From a bacterium (lineage in GTDB: Bacteria; Pseudomonadota; Alphaproteobacteria; Micavibrionales; UBA2020), in assembly GCA_029945425.1 (NCBI GenBank), contig JAQSDV010000004.1:124001-188000 (forward strand): DNA of 64,000 bases, read 5' to 3'. This document shows, in pieces, positions 26,838 to 34,184 of this stretch; the first letter of the stretch is position 1, and each line of letters starts with the position of its first letter. The notes beneath the pieces were generated by a model. The model did no database searches. It was not told where the DNA came from and worked only from the letters and a program-made list of their open reading frames with translations. The translations under genes were made by a program, and so were the position numbers.

Positions 26838-28475
26838 TCAAGGATTCGCGTTAATATTTTTCATTTTTACGGGGCATTGACTGTATTGCTGTGTGTATCC
26901 ATGACTGGAACGATCAAGTTCAAGTGTCGCAATTGGGTCTCTCCAGATCACGCAGAAGCTGTCTGCAACGAGCCCGAACTGTGATAAAGCGCGTTGCGCT
27001 TCAGCCAGATCCTGGGAGGGTACAAACAGAATTTTGGGTTTGGACGATCGCAGTCGTGCCGCAATTACCTCTCTCAATCCTGTGTCATTTGTTGCCGGGA
27101 ACCCCCGGCTTTCGATTCGTATAAAAGACGCGCTGCCTGGAAAAATGCGAGGCAGTAGATGTGCGTAAGCGGACTGGCCAGCGAGAATGTAAATAGCTTC
27201 CTGCGGCGGGATTTTCTTGGCGGCATAGTTTTCATGGAAATGTGTATGCCGTCCCCAATCCCCCGGCTGGATGCTGAGGGTGACGAGGAGGAGCAGGGCG
27301 CTGGCGGCGATGACACGCGCTTTGCGCGCAACCGGCAATAACCCGACCGCCGCCACAACCAATAATGGCGCAATCATGTCGAGCGGCAGCAGGTAGCGAT
27401 AGATCGTCTGCGAAAACAGCCCGCCGTAATAGGCGACGCCAGCGACCAGCAACAGGAAGCGCGCAGGGATACGCTGCGCCAGCCAGTCCGCCGCAGTCAC
27501 GCGACCCTTGGCGAAATACCAGACGGGTACGACCAGCAGCAGCGCATAGAGGATCGGCACGCGCAAATCGCGCCAGATGATTTCATTCACCAGCAGCGGG
27601 TTGAACGCGAAATAAAATGGAAACACGAACAGCCGCCCGTCGCGTGGCGTCGGATAATCCAGCAGCAAATTCGGCGGTAGCAGGGGCGAACGGAAGACGG
27701 CATTGAAGAACGGGAACATCGGGCTGCCGAAATGTTGCCACAGGTAATACGCCCAATGCCCGTAGGCCAGCAGGAAGCCGAGCGTGATGCCGAACCCCAC
27801 GCACACTGCCAGCCGCAGGCATTTGCGCCAGTCTGGCGTCAATATCAGCGCGGCGACGCAGATGCCAAGGCAAAACGGCAGGCAGGTGATTTTCAAGCCC
27901 AGCGCAAGGCCGGCGGGCAGGCCGAACAGCGTGCCGCGCTCCAGGACGCGACAGCAGTTCTCCGTCATCAGGAAATCGATGTTGCGTAATACCAGCAGCA
28001 CCGTCAGCAGGATGCCGATGCTGGTCAGATTGTCGTTGAACTGCGTCCCGATCTCGGAAATGCCCATGCCGCTGAACACGCCGAGCAACGCTAGCGCGGC
28101 GCAGGCTGCTACCTTGCGCATATCGCCCGCGATATTCAGCGTCAACCAGCCGATCATGAACAGCAGCGGAATGTTAATGCCCTGCACGCAGCCGAGTATG
28201 AAATAGGCAGCCTTAGGCGGCATCAGCGTAGACAGCAGGTAAAACGGCACATCCAGCAGCGGGTTGAAAAAGAACTGCCCCTGTGACGGCATCATGTCGA
28301 TGCCCTCCGCATACCGTCCAGTCGCAAACGCCCAGGCGTTATAGATGTGGTAATTGCGCGTATCCCATGAGGCGTCCTGCCCCAGCCAAAGCGTTGCAAA
28401 ACCGAACAGCAGCGGCGACAGGAAAATAAACAGCAGGGCCGAGATTCGCGCGGGCGATCCGGGGAGCGGCATCAT
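26838..28475 (-). CDS. polytopic GT-C-like glycosyltransferase family protein
   Basis: The product has about 545 residues and ten or more membrane helices. The first periplasmic loop holds WDTRNYHIYNAWAFATGRY, with the acidic residue that GT-C enzymes (lipid-linked sugar transferases such as ArnT/PMT types) carry there. The C-terminal 130 residues form a soluble domain (YILAGQSAYAHLLPRIFPG; KPKILFVPSQDLAEAQRAL). Start is ambiguous: ATG 28475 or TTG 28499 behind GAAGGAA. It lies inside the island and reads toward ettA. Acceptor and sugar are unknown; the GT-C assignment is an inference from topology. Confidence 0.6.
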   Translation of the reverse strand: MMPLPGSPARISALLFIFLSPLLFGFATLWLGQDASWDTRNYHIYNAWAFATGRYAEGIDMMPSQGQFFFNPLLDVPFYLLSTLMPPKAAYFILGCVQGINIPLLFMIGWLTLNIAGDMRKVAACAALALLGVFSGMGISEIGTQFNDNLTSIGILLTVLLVLRNIDFLMTENCCRVLERGTLFGLPAGLALGLKITCLPFCLGICVAALILTPDWRKCLRLAVCVGFGITLGFLLAYGHWAYYLWQHFGSPMFPFFNAVFRSPLLPPNLLLDYPTPRDGRLFVFPFYFAFNPLLVNEIIWRDLRVPILYALLLVVPVWYFAKGRVTAADWLAQRIPARFLLLVAGVAYYGGLFSQTIYRYLLPLDMIAPLLVVAAVGLLPVARKARVIAASALLLLVTLSIQPGDWGRHTHFHENYAAKKIPPQEAIYILAGQSAYAHLLPRIFPGSASFIRIESRGFPATNDTGLREVIAARLRSSKPKILFVPSQDLAEAQRALSQFGLVADSFCVIWRDPIATLELDRSSHGYTQQYSQCPVKMKNINANP

Positions 28476-28596
28476 GTCGGTTTTTCGACTTTCCTTCAAT
28501 TACTTCCAAGTCCTCCCACTCACCACCCTCTCCCAGAGGGAGACTGAGACGATGGGAAGGGCTTGATTTGTATTAGTTATTCCGCGCTCTTTCCGC

Positions 28597-28615
28597 CTGT
28601 GCAGGTGGTGTGCAG
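28597..28615 (+). promoter_or_regulatory. paired TGTGCAG repeats inside the island
   Basis: TGTGCAG at 28598-28604 and 28609-28615 with the same 11-base period as the copies at both island ends. Its internal position may mark an older element edge or another regulated promoter. Confidence 0.4.
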
Positions 28616-28687
28616 AAAATAAGCGCTGCTCTCTCAACTTAACAAAGCAACTTGCACCCAGACGGTAGCAAATTGAGGTAAATCCCT

Positions 28688-28845
28688 CCAGTGGTTTAAA
28701 CCACTGGAAGTTGATTATGAAAAGATACAAGCACCTTGGCGAAGGCGACCGGATTACTATTTTTGTGCTGTCCAACAAGGGCTTTTCGAACGCCGAAATC
28801 GCGCGCGATATAGGCGTTCACCGGGCGACCATGGGAAGAGAGAAG
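28688..28845 (+). pseudogene. IS30-family transposase, N-terminal remnant
   Basis: A perfect palindrome CCAGTGGTTTAAACCACTGG (28688-28707) lies just before ATG 28717. The frame then reads MKRYKHLGEGDRITIFVLSN and KGFSNAEIARDIGVHRAT..GRE, the helix-turn-helix head of IS30 transposases. After about codon 43 the sequence changes to unrelated material, so the catalytic DDE part is missing. A dead fragment. Confidence 0.65.
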
Positions 28846-29064
28846 AGCCCTGCTGCAGGTCTTTGCGTTCGTGCTCCTGGCGCAGCTGCAGGCCGGTGCA
28901 GCGCTCGTCGTGTTTCTCTTTCAGGGCCTGCCGCTGGGCGCTGGATGGCGTCGAAGTCGGCGAGCTTGTCCTTCACCACGCGGTCGAGCTCGAATTCCTT
29001 TTGACCTAACTGCAGGGCGTGCAGGTCGCGGTGGCTTTTTCGAGGGCTTTGTCAGCGTGGCGAA
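28846..29064 (-). pseudogene. remnant of a relaxase/mobilisation gene (coiled-coil part)
   Basis: On the - strand three frames joined by two shifts read SFRHADKALEKAT, then DLHALQLGQKEFELDRVVKD and KLADFDAIQ, then QRQALKEKHDERCTGLQLRQ and EHERKDLQQ. The shift points are near 29030 and 28936. The Lys/Glu/Gln-rich helix resembles the C-terminal region of MobA/TraA-type relaxases. This is a decayed fragment, not a working gene, and its assignment is tentative. Confidence 0.4.
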
Positions 29065-29202
29065 AACTCTGAAAACTTCACGCCGTTCTCCAGCAGGATA
29101 TAAAAACGCTACTTTCGCAGCACTCAATGCGCTTTAGTGGAGTATTGCTTCAATTCGTGTAAACTGCTCTACCTACTACGAAACTAGTGGAGAACCCCGA
29201 GC

Positions 29203-30156
29203 ATGCGCACAGAGTCACAATATATGGAAATCCTGAAGCTCGATGAGCAGGAGCTCAAAAGCCGTCTGACGTTTTTTGAACTCACCGATGAGGATTTCAG
29301 GCGGCTGGCATCCCTTCAGGATTTTGCAAAAACGCACGCCGACGAGCTCATAGAGGCCCTCTATGAGCTTATCTTGGGCCACCCGGCCACACGCACCTTC
29401 TTCCCGGATGAAAAAACCATTCGGCACGCCCAGGAGATGCAAAAGGTCAACTTCGCCAGGCTCTTCAGCGGAAAATACGATCTCGCCTATGTTGAGAACC
29501 GCCTTATAGTCGGGCAGATCCATGAACAAATCGGGATGCCGCCAAAATGGTACCTAGGTGCCTATCGCAGATATCTTAACCTCATTCGGGAAAGGCTCGA
29601 TAAACACTTCAAAGACAAGTCTGAGGAGGCCGCCAAAGCCTTCAGCAGCGTCCAGAAGATCATTTTCTTTGATATAGCGCTGGCGATGGATGCCTACATC
29701 GCTGCCAATCTTGAGACCACGACACGGCATCAGGCCGCCATCCGGGAGCTTTCGACCCCGGTCATCAAGGTCCACAGCCGCGTCCTCCTGATGCCCATCG
29801 TGGGGACAGTGGACACTCTGCGCGCCCAGCAGATCATGGAAACCGTTCTCATTCGCGTCGTTCAGGACCAGGCCAAGGTCATTATCATAGACATTGCCGG
29901 CGTGCCCGTGGTGGACACAAAGGTTGCCGACCATCTCCTGAGAACGACGGCTTCGGTCAAGCTTCTGGGCGCCCAAACCATCCTGACTGGAATTTCGGCG
30001 ACTGTCGCCAAGACAGTCGTCCAGCTGGGCGTGGATATCTCCTCAATGTACACCAGCACCAGCCTCGCTGAAGGCATTGAGTTTGCCCTAGAGATTGTCG
30101 GAAAAGAGATCGTTTCCAAGACTTCTTCTTCCCACAATGAGAAAGGGAGGGGATAA
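29203..30156 (+). CDS. rsbR: globin-coupled RsbR-type stressosome sensor
   Basis: A 317-residue protein with an N-terminal protoglobin domain (about 25-175) and a C-terminal STAS domain (about 185-305). The globin part has LIVGQIHEQIGMPPKWYLGAY, where His107 is the expected proximal haem ligand. The STAS part has IIIDIAGVPVVDT (Thr239) and VAKTVVQLGVD (Thr271), matching the two threonines that RsbT phosphorylates in Bacillus RsbR. RsbR forms the stressosome shell with RsbS; a haem globin turret would sense O2, NO or redox. GGAG lies 10 bases before ATG 29203. Confidence 0.9.
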   Translation: MRTESQYMEILKLDEQELKSRLTFFELTDEDFRRLASLQDFAKTHADELIEALYELILGHPATRTFFPDEKTIRHAQEMQKVNFARLFSGKYDLAYVENRLIVGQIHEQIGMPPKWYLGAYRRYLNLIRERLDKHFKDKSEEAAKAFSSVQKIIFFDIALAMDAYIAANLETTTRHQAAIRELSTPVIKVHSRVLLMPIVGTVDTLRAQQIMETVLIRVVQDQAKVIIIDIAGVPVVDTKVADHLLRTTASVKLLGAQTILTGISATVAKTVVQLGVDISSMYTSTSLAEGIEFALEIVGKEIVSKTSSSHNEKGRG

Positions 30157-30162
30157 GCACGA

Positions 30163-30549
30163 ATGCGCCATCAGGGAACGATTCCGATACTCAAAATTGG
30201 AGAATTTCTGCTCGCCAGCATCCAGTTCGAGCTTCACGACATCGCCGTTGACGTTTTTCAGGAGGAGGTTCTTCTCTCCATTGAAAAGACGTCAGCCAAG
30301 GGGCTGGTCATCGATATTTCAGCGCTTGACAGTGTTGACAGCTATGTCGCCGGGAGACTCACCTCCACTGGAAGAATGGCGAAACTCATGGGGACGGAAA
30401 CGGTTCTTGTGGGGATGCGCCCGGAAATAGCCGCGACGCTGGTCAGGATGGGCTTTCCTATGCGGGACGTACATACCGCTCTTTCCTTGGAGGAAGGGAT
30501 CGAGTTGCTCAACCAGCTCAGGTCGGGGAAGAACGGGAGGCCGCGGTAG
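30163..30549 (+). CDS. rsbS: stressosome scaffold protein RsbS
   Basis: A 128-residue single STAS-domain protein (PILKIGEFLLASIQFELHD; VIDISALDSVDSYVAGRL). Ser60 in VDSYV aligns with the Ser59 phosphorylated by RsbT in B. subtilis. RsbS builds the stressosome core with RsbR and holds RsbT until stress. It begins 6 bases after rsbR ends and is 4 bases from rsbT, so the operon is tight. Confidence 0.9.
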   Translation: MRHQGTIPILKIGEFLLASIQFELHDIAVDVFQEEVLLSIEKTSAKGLVIDISALDSVDSYVAGRLTSTGRMAKLMGTETVLVGMRPEIAATLVRMGFPMRDVHTALSLEEGIELLNQLRSGKNGRPR

Positions 30550-30553
30550 GAGA

Positions 30554-30970
30554 ATGCAGGTTCGCGCCGTCTCAACAACTGAAATTTCCATCACCGCGGA
30601 ATCCGATATCGTCGATGTCAGGCAAAAGGTGCGCGAGCTCGCGCAGGAAAACATGTTTGACTCCTTTGCCCTGGCCGCGCTTGTGACAGCGGCTTCCGAA
30701 CTCAGCCGGAATATCTGGACCCATGCCGGCAAGGGGAAGGCGATCATTTCGGTGATTCGCAACGCGCGTCTTGGCCTGCAGCTTGAATTTATCGATGAAG
30801 GTCCCGGCATTGCCGATGTGCCGCGGGTGTTGGCCGGGGGTTACAGCACGGTTAAATCACTTGGGCTTGGCTTGTCCGGAACGAAACGCCTGGTTGATGA
30901 GTTTGAAATTGATTCCGCGCCGGGTCGCGGAACGAAGGTGTTGGTTCGCAAGTGGAAAAAACCGTTTTAG
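30554..30970 (+). CDS. rsbT: stressosome serine/threonine kinase RsbT
   Basis: A 138-residue HATPase kinase of the GHKL fold. The N box TAASELSRNIWTHAG, the G1 box DEGPGI and the G2 box GLGLSGTKRL are all intact. RsbT phosphorylates RsbR and RsbS and, when released, activates a downstream partner (the RsbU phosphatase in Bacillus). No rsbU, rsbV, rsbW or sigma-B gene is present, so the output must be different here, perhaps the histidine kinase downstream. The next gene starts inside its 3' end (19-base overlap). Confidence 0.92.
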   Translation: MQVRAVSTTEISITAESDIVDVRQKVRELAQENMFDSFALAALVTAASELSRNIWTHAGKGKAIISVIRNARLGLQLEFIDEGPGIADVPRVLAGGYSTVKSLGLGLSGTKRLVDEFEIDSAPGRGTKVLVRKWKKPF

Positions 30971-32010
30971 ATGAACAGTGGCTGAGAGAAACCGCCTGCA
31001 TTCAAATTATCGATGATGCTTCCGTCTCCCTGGCGAGAGAACAGGTACGGAAGGTGGGCGCGGAGGCTCTCCTTGATCATACGATGATCGAGAATATGGC
31101 TGTCGTGGCGAGCGAGCTCGCGCGCAACCAGATCTCTCATGCCCGGCGCGGTGAACTTGTCGTCAGAAAAATCGCACGCGCGGGAGTCGCAGGCCTTGAA
31201 ATCGTTGCGGCAGACCAGGGAAAGGGAATCGGGAACCCCAGGGCGGCCCTCTGCGGAGAGACTTCCACCTCGAGCACATTGGGGGCGGGCCTCTCTGCCG
31301 TGTATCGCCTGTCGGATGAAACAGACTTTGATATCCGCCTTGGCGAGGGCACTTGTATCTGGGCGCGGAAATTCTCCACGGCACCAGCTCCTCTCCGCTG
31401 CGAACTCGCAATCCTGGGGAGACCCTATCCCGGCGAGGTCCGGAGCGGGGACGGGGGAATTTTCATTCGTGATGAAACGGGCGTTCTGGCCGCCGTTGCC
31501 GACGGGCTTGGGCACGGCCTGATGGCCCACGAAGCTGCGGTTGAAGCCATTCACTGCGTGCAGGAGAATGCAAATCAGCCACCGGACAGCCTCCTGGTCA
31601 AATGCAACGTCAGCGTTTCCGGGACACGGGGCTCAGCCATGAGCCTGGTGCGGGTGCGGACAGATACTGAACAAGCTGAGCACGCCGGGGCAGGCGACGT
31701 CAGCACCAGTCTATATCACCTCAATCGTGCGAAAAAATTTATCGCGGTGCCCCACACCCTGGGACACCCTTGGGAGAATACGCTTCCCAGGATCGAATCA
31801 TGGCCAGTCGCAGCCGGAACGGTGCTGGCTATGTATACTGACGGGTTCAAGACGGAAACAACCCTTCAGGGCGAATTTGAAGTTCTGAGGCAACCGGCAG
31901 TTGTCATCGCGCATCATCTTCTTGAAAAGTTTGGACGTAATAACGATGATGCTCTGGTTCTGGTCGCGAAATTCGGTCGTCACATGGCTTCGGCGCTCAC
32001 CAAAAGTTGA
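30952..32010 (+). CDS. RsbT-like ATPase fused to RsbX/SpoIIE phosphatase
   Basis: A 352-residue two-domain protein. The first 140 residues are a second GHKL-type module (VVASELARNQISHARRGELV; AADQGKGIG; LGAGLSAVYRL). The rest is a PP2C/SpoIIE phosphatase (VLAAVADGLGHGLMAHEAAV; TVLAMYTDGF; DDALVLVAKFG). RsbX dephosphorylates RsbR and RsbS to reset the stressosome; fusion to an ATPase is seen in some proteobacterial Rsb loci. The last five residues (ALTKS) are encoded by the inserted MITE-like element, but all phosphatase motifs are upstream of it. Overlap with rsbT suggests coupling. Confidence 0.85.
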   Translation: MEKTVLDEQWLRETACIQIIDDASVSLAREQVRKVGAEALLDHTMIENMAVVASELARNQISHARRGELVVRKIARAGVAGLEIVAADQGKGIGNPRAALCGETSTSSTLGAGLSAVYRLSDETDFDIRLGEGTCIWARKFSTAPAPLRCELAILGRPYPGEVRSGDGGIFIRDETGVLAAVADGLGHGLMAHEAAVEAIHCVQENANQPPDSLLVKCNVSVSGTRGSAMSLVRVRTDTEQAEHAGAGDVSTSLYHLNRAKKFIAVPHTLGHPWENTLPRIESWPVAAGTVLAMYTDGFKTETTLQGEFEVLRQPAVVIAHHLLEKFGRNNDDALVLVAKFGRHMASALTKS

Positions 32011-32230
32011 CCACTTCTGCTCGAATAGAGTTGACCACATCGAAAAGACACGCTGCCACGTGGCACGGCGGCGGGAGAGCCGATTCATCGTCGGTGACGC
32101 CGGCACCTAAGTCCATGAGTAGGAATTGGGGCAACGATTTCATCCGCGCGGCGAGTCCGCGCGCCGCAAGCCCACACTCGACGCAAATGTCGAGCAACCG
32201 GGGCTGATTGGGGGTCAACTTTTCGTGAGC
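31995..32230. mobile_element. 236-bp MITE-like element with 18-bp terminal inverted repeats
   Basis: GCTCACCAAAAGTTGACC (31995-32012) is inverted as GGTCAACTTTTCGTGAGC (32213-32230), with 17 of 18 bases matching. A further direct copy of AGTTGACCAC lies at 32029-32038, 24 bases after the first, a pattern like the multiple terminal repeats of IS21-type elements. There is no intact transposase inside, and no clear target duplication was found. Confidence 0.6.
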
Positions 32231-32362
32231 AGGGGTGGGTCATTTCTCGCGAGCTCCGAAGTCACATGGGTTGAAGAGCGGAACGTCATTGACATTTCAC
32301 GCATTACATTAGCTACTGAGTCTTGAATTTAATCTCATCAATTTTTGCGAAATCGGTGCGCC

Positions 32363-33574
32363 ATGCTTTTAGTTCCGAAGGCTTCTGTAGACACGTTGAT
32401 TTCTTTTACCAAACTCGTGTCAGAGGTGAGTGCGCCACGCGAAGTTCTTCCGCTTCTGGCAGAAGCAGCGGTACGGGATTTTGGAGTGGAGGGGGCTGCT
32501 GTTTTTGAGATTGCCGAAAAGACTGGTGGGATGCGATTTGTCGCCTCACAAAATCTCCCGAACTCTCTCTCGACTATCAATGCAGAACCAGGCCTCGTCG
32601 GCAGGGATTTTACAGACGAGCTTCTCAAGGCTTGTCCCGGCCTTTTCACTCACGCGCACACTCTTCCACTGATTAGCGACAAAAACCTCTATGGCATGCT
32701 GGTTGTGTTTTTCAAGGAGAAGGCTGCACCCAGTGAAGACCAGATTGCTATTCTGGAGGCCCTGGTGCAGCTTGCGGCCATTGCGCAGGGAAAGGTAGAT
32801 CAATATTCCAAGTTACGGAAAGCCTACAAAGACCTCCAGCGCTCCCAGGAGACTTTAGCCCAGACAGAAAAGCTTCGGGCCTTGGGGCAAATGTCGGCTG
32901 GCATCTCGCATGACATCAGGAATCTTCTCGCTCCTCTGACGACGTCTGTTGAGTTGCTGAAGCAGATGACTGACAAGGCGGCTCCCAGCATGAAGATCGT
33001 TGAACTTCTGGAGCGGTGCCTCAGGCGCGGCGTGGAAACACTGGAGAGGCTGCGCGTTTTCAGCCGCCAGACGCCGGAGGAAAAGAATAGCGAGGGAGCC
33101 GATCTGAATCACCTTGCGCAGGAGGCGATTGAGGTATGCCGCCCTAGGCTCGGGCGGGGGCTTGAGATAAAGACAACACTTTGTGAAAAACTCCCCCCTG
33201 TCTGTCTGCGGCCCGCGGATTGCGTTTCAGCGATGGTCAACATTCTTTTTAACGCGATTGATGCGCTGGACGGCCAGGGCGTGATCGAGATTCAATCCGG
33301 AGAATCCAATGATGGAGCCTGGATCGAGATATCCGACAACGGGCCGGGGATGCCTGATGAAGTAAAAGCCAGGATGTTCGAGCCGTTTTTTACCACCAAG
33401 GGAAAAAAGGGCACGGGACTCGGACTGGCGATGGTTTACGCCTTTGTTCAGAGATCCAGTGGACACATTACCCTGAATACAGCACCCGGAAAAGGGACCT
33501 CATTCAAGCTTTGGTTTCCTGTCACGGCGGAGTCATGCCAGAGAATGGACGACTTGGCGATCTCAAGCTTGTGA
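32363..33574 (+). CDS. GAF-domain sensor histidine kinase
   Basis: The product has about 403 residues: an N-terminal GAF-like domain (residues 10-145), a short coiled linker, a HisKA region with the phosphoacceptor His183 in MSAGISHDIRNLLAPL, and a HATPase domain with N box (NILFNAIDAL), G1 (DNGPGMP) and G2 (GKKGTGLGLAMVYAF). There is no membrane helix, so it is a cytoplasmic sensor. It follows the Rsb operon, as two-component genes do in Gram-negative RSTX loci, making it a plausible stressosome output. No intact response regulator follows. The start is uncertain (ATG 32363; TTG 32345 possible), with no good ribosome site. Confidence 0.85.
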   Translation: MLLVPKASVDTLISFTKLVSEVSAPREVLPLLAEAAVRDFGVEGAAVFEIAEKTGGMRFVASQNLPNSLSTINAEPGLVGRDFTDELLKACPGLFTHAHTLPLISDKNLYGMLVVFFKEKAAPSEDQIAILEALVQLAAIAQGKVDQYSKLRKAYKDLQRSQETLAQTEKLRALGQMSAGISHDIRNLLAPLTTSVELLKQMTDKAAPSMKIVELLERCLRRGVETLERLRVFSRQTPEEKNSEGADLNHLAQEAIEVCRPRLGRGLEIKTTLCEKLPPVCLRPADCVSAMVNILFNAIDALDGQGVIEIQSGESNDGAWIEISDNGPGMPDEVKARMFEPFFTTKGKKGTGLGLAMVYAFVQRSSGHITLNTAPGKGTSFKLWFPVTAESCQRMDDLAISSL

Positions 33575-33651
33575 GCCAACCCCTATAAAGAAGTCCAAGC
33601 AGAATAGTGGCTCTGCTATGGATAATGGACTCTTTTACAGGAGGGATAAGG

Positions 33652-33747
33652 ATGGCTCGGAAGAGCTTATACAACGGAGCAGATCGTAATTACGCCATGT
33701 ATGCAACTCGGTGTTCAAAAATGTCCGATTCTGGAAACGTTGTGTGA
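33652..33747 (+). CDS. small 31-aa ORF with strong ribosome site
   Basis: ATG 33652 follows AGGAGGG at a 6-base spacing. The product is MARKSLYNGADRNYAMYATR plus eleven residues, ending at TGA. It sits where a response regulator gene would be expected, so it may be the 5' end of a truncated gene or a true small protein. No family is recognised. Confidence 0.4.
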   Translation: MARKSLYNGADRNYAMYATRCSKMSDSGNVV

Positions 33748-34026
33748 ATTGTCGGGTTGTGGCATCAGAGCAATGCATTTGTTTAGAGCGTGAGGCCCTT
33801 CGGCTTGCGCGCCCTGGTATTGTAAACGGGCGCGATGTGCGGCGGCTCTTGCATCCGGCTGGGGCTCGACCTTCGGCGGGTCATACTTCATCTCGCCGGG
33901 CACAAAAAACGACAGGAATTTCGTCACGATCGGGACGCGCCTGACAATGCGCTGCAACCCGCTATGCCGCGCAATAAAGCGCGATGCGGGGCGGGCGATG
34001 AAGAGCCCCGCATGGGTGGCTATCAC
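33715..34026 (-). CDS. hypothetical ORF, possible remnant
   Basis: A GTG at 34026 follows GAGGGG at 6 bases and opens a 103-codon frame (IARHSGLQRIVRRVPIVTKF; FFVPGEMKYDPPKVEPQPDA). Composition looks protein-like, with a hydrophobic stretch and a Pro/Ala-rich basic tail, but no family is recognised. It may be the remnant of a transferred gene. It overlaps the small ORF at 33652 on the other strand. The rest of 33748-34184 shows only a terminator-like hairpin. Confidence 0.3.
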   Translation of the reverse strand: MIATHAGLFIARPASRFIARHSGLQRIVRRVPIVTKFLSFFVPGEMKYDPPKVEPQPDARAAAHRARLQYQGAQAEGPHALNKCIALMPQPDNSHNVSRIGHF

Positions 34027-34058
34027 GCCGGGCCCCTCGGGGCTCGGCTTCTTTTTCT
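34027..34058 (+). terminator. terminator-like hairpin, + strand
   Basis: A ten-pair stem (34027-34036 with 34039-34048, one G-T pair) is followed by TTCTTTTTCT. It could end the kinase transcript. Confidence 0.45.
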
Positions 34059-34184
34059 AGAGAGGTTAAAGAAGCCCCGCACAACTAGTCGCCTCGGCGG
34101 TTGAGCGGGAAGGGAAGTACCGGACACAGGTGCCGCCCGCATCGATCTCGACGCTCCTGCGACGGTCCGGGGAATCCCAGCCGT

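Noticed and set aside
32007..32218. A 73-codon ORF inside the MITE-like element as a real gene
   Set aside because: No motif or ribosome site, and it spans the terminal repeats; best seen as chance.
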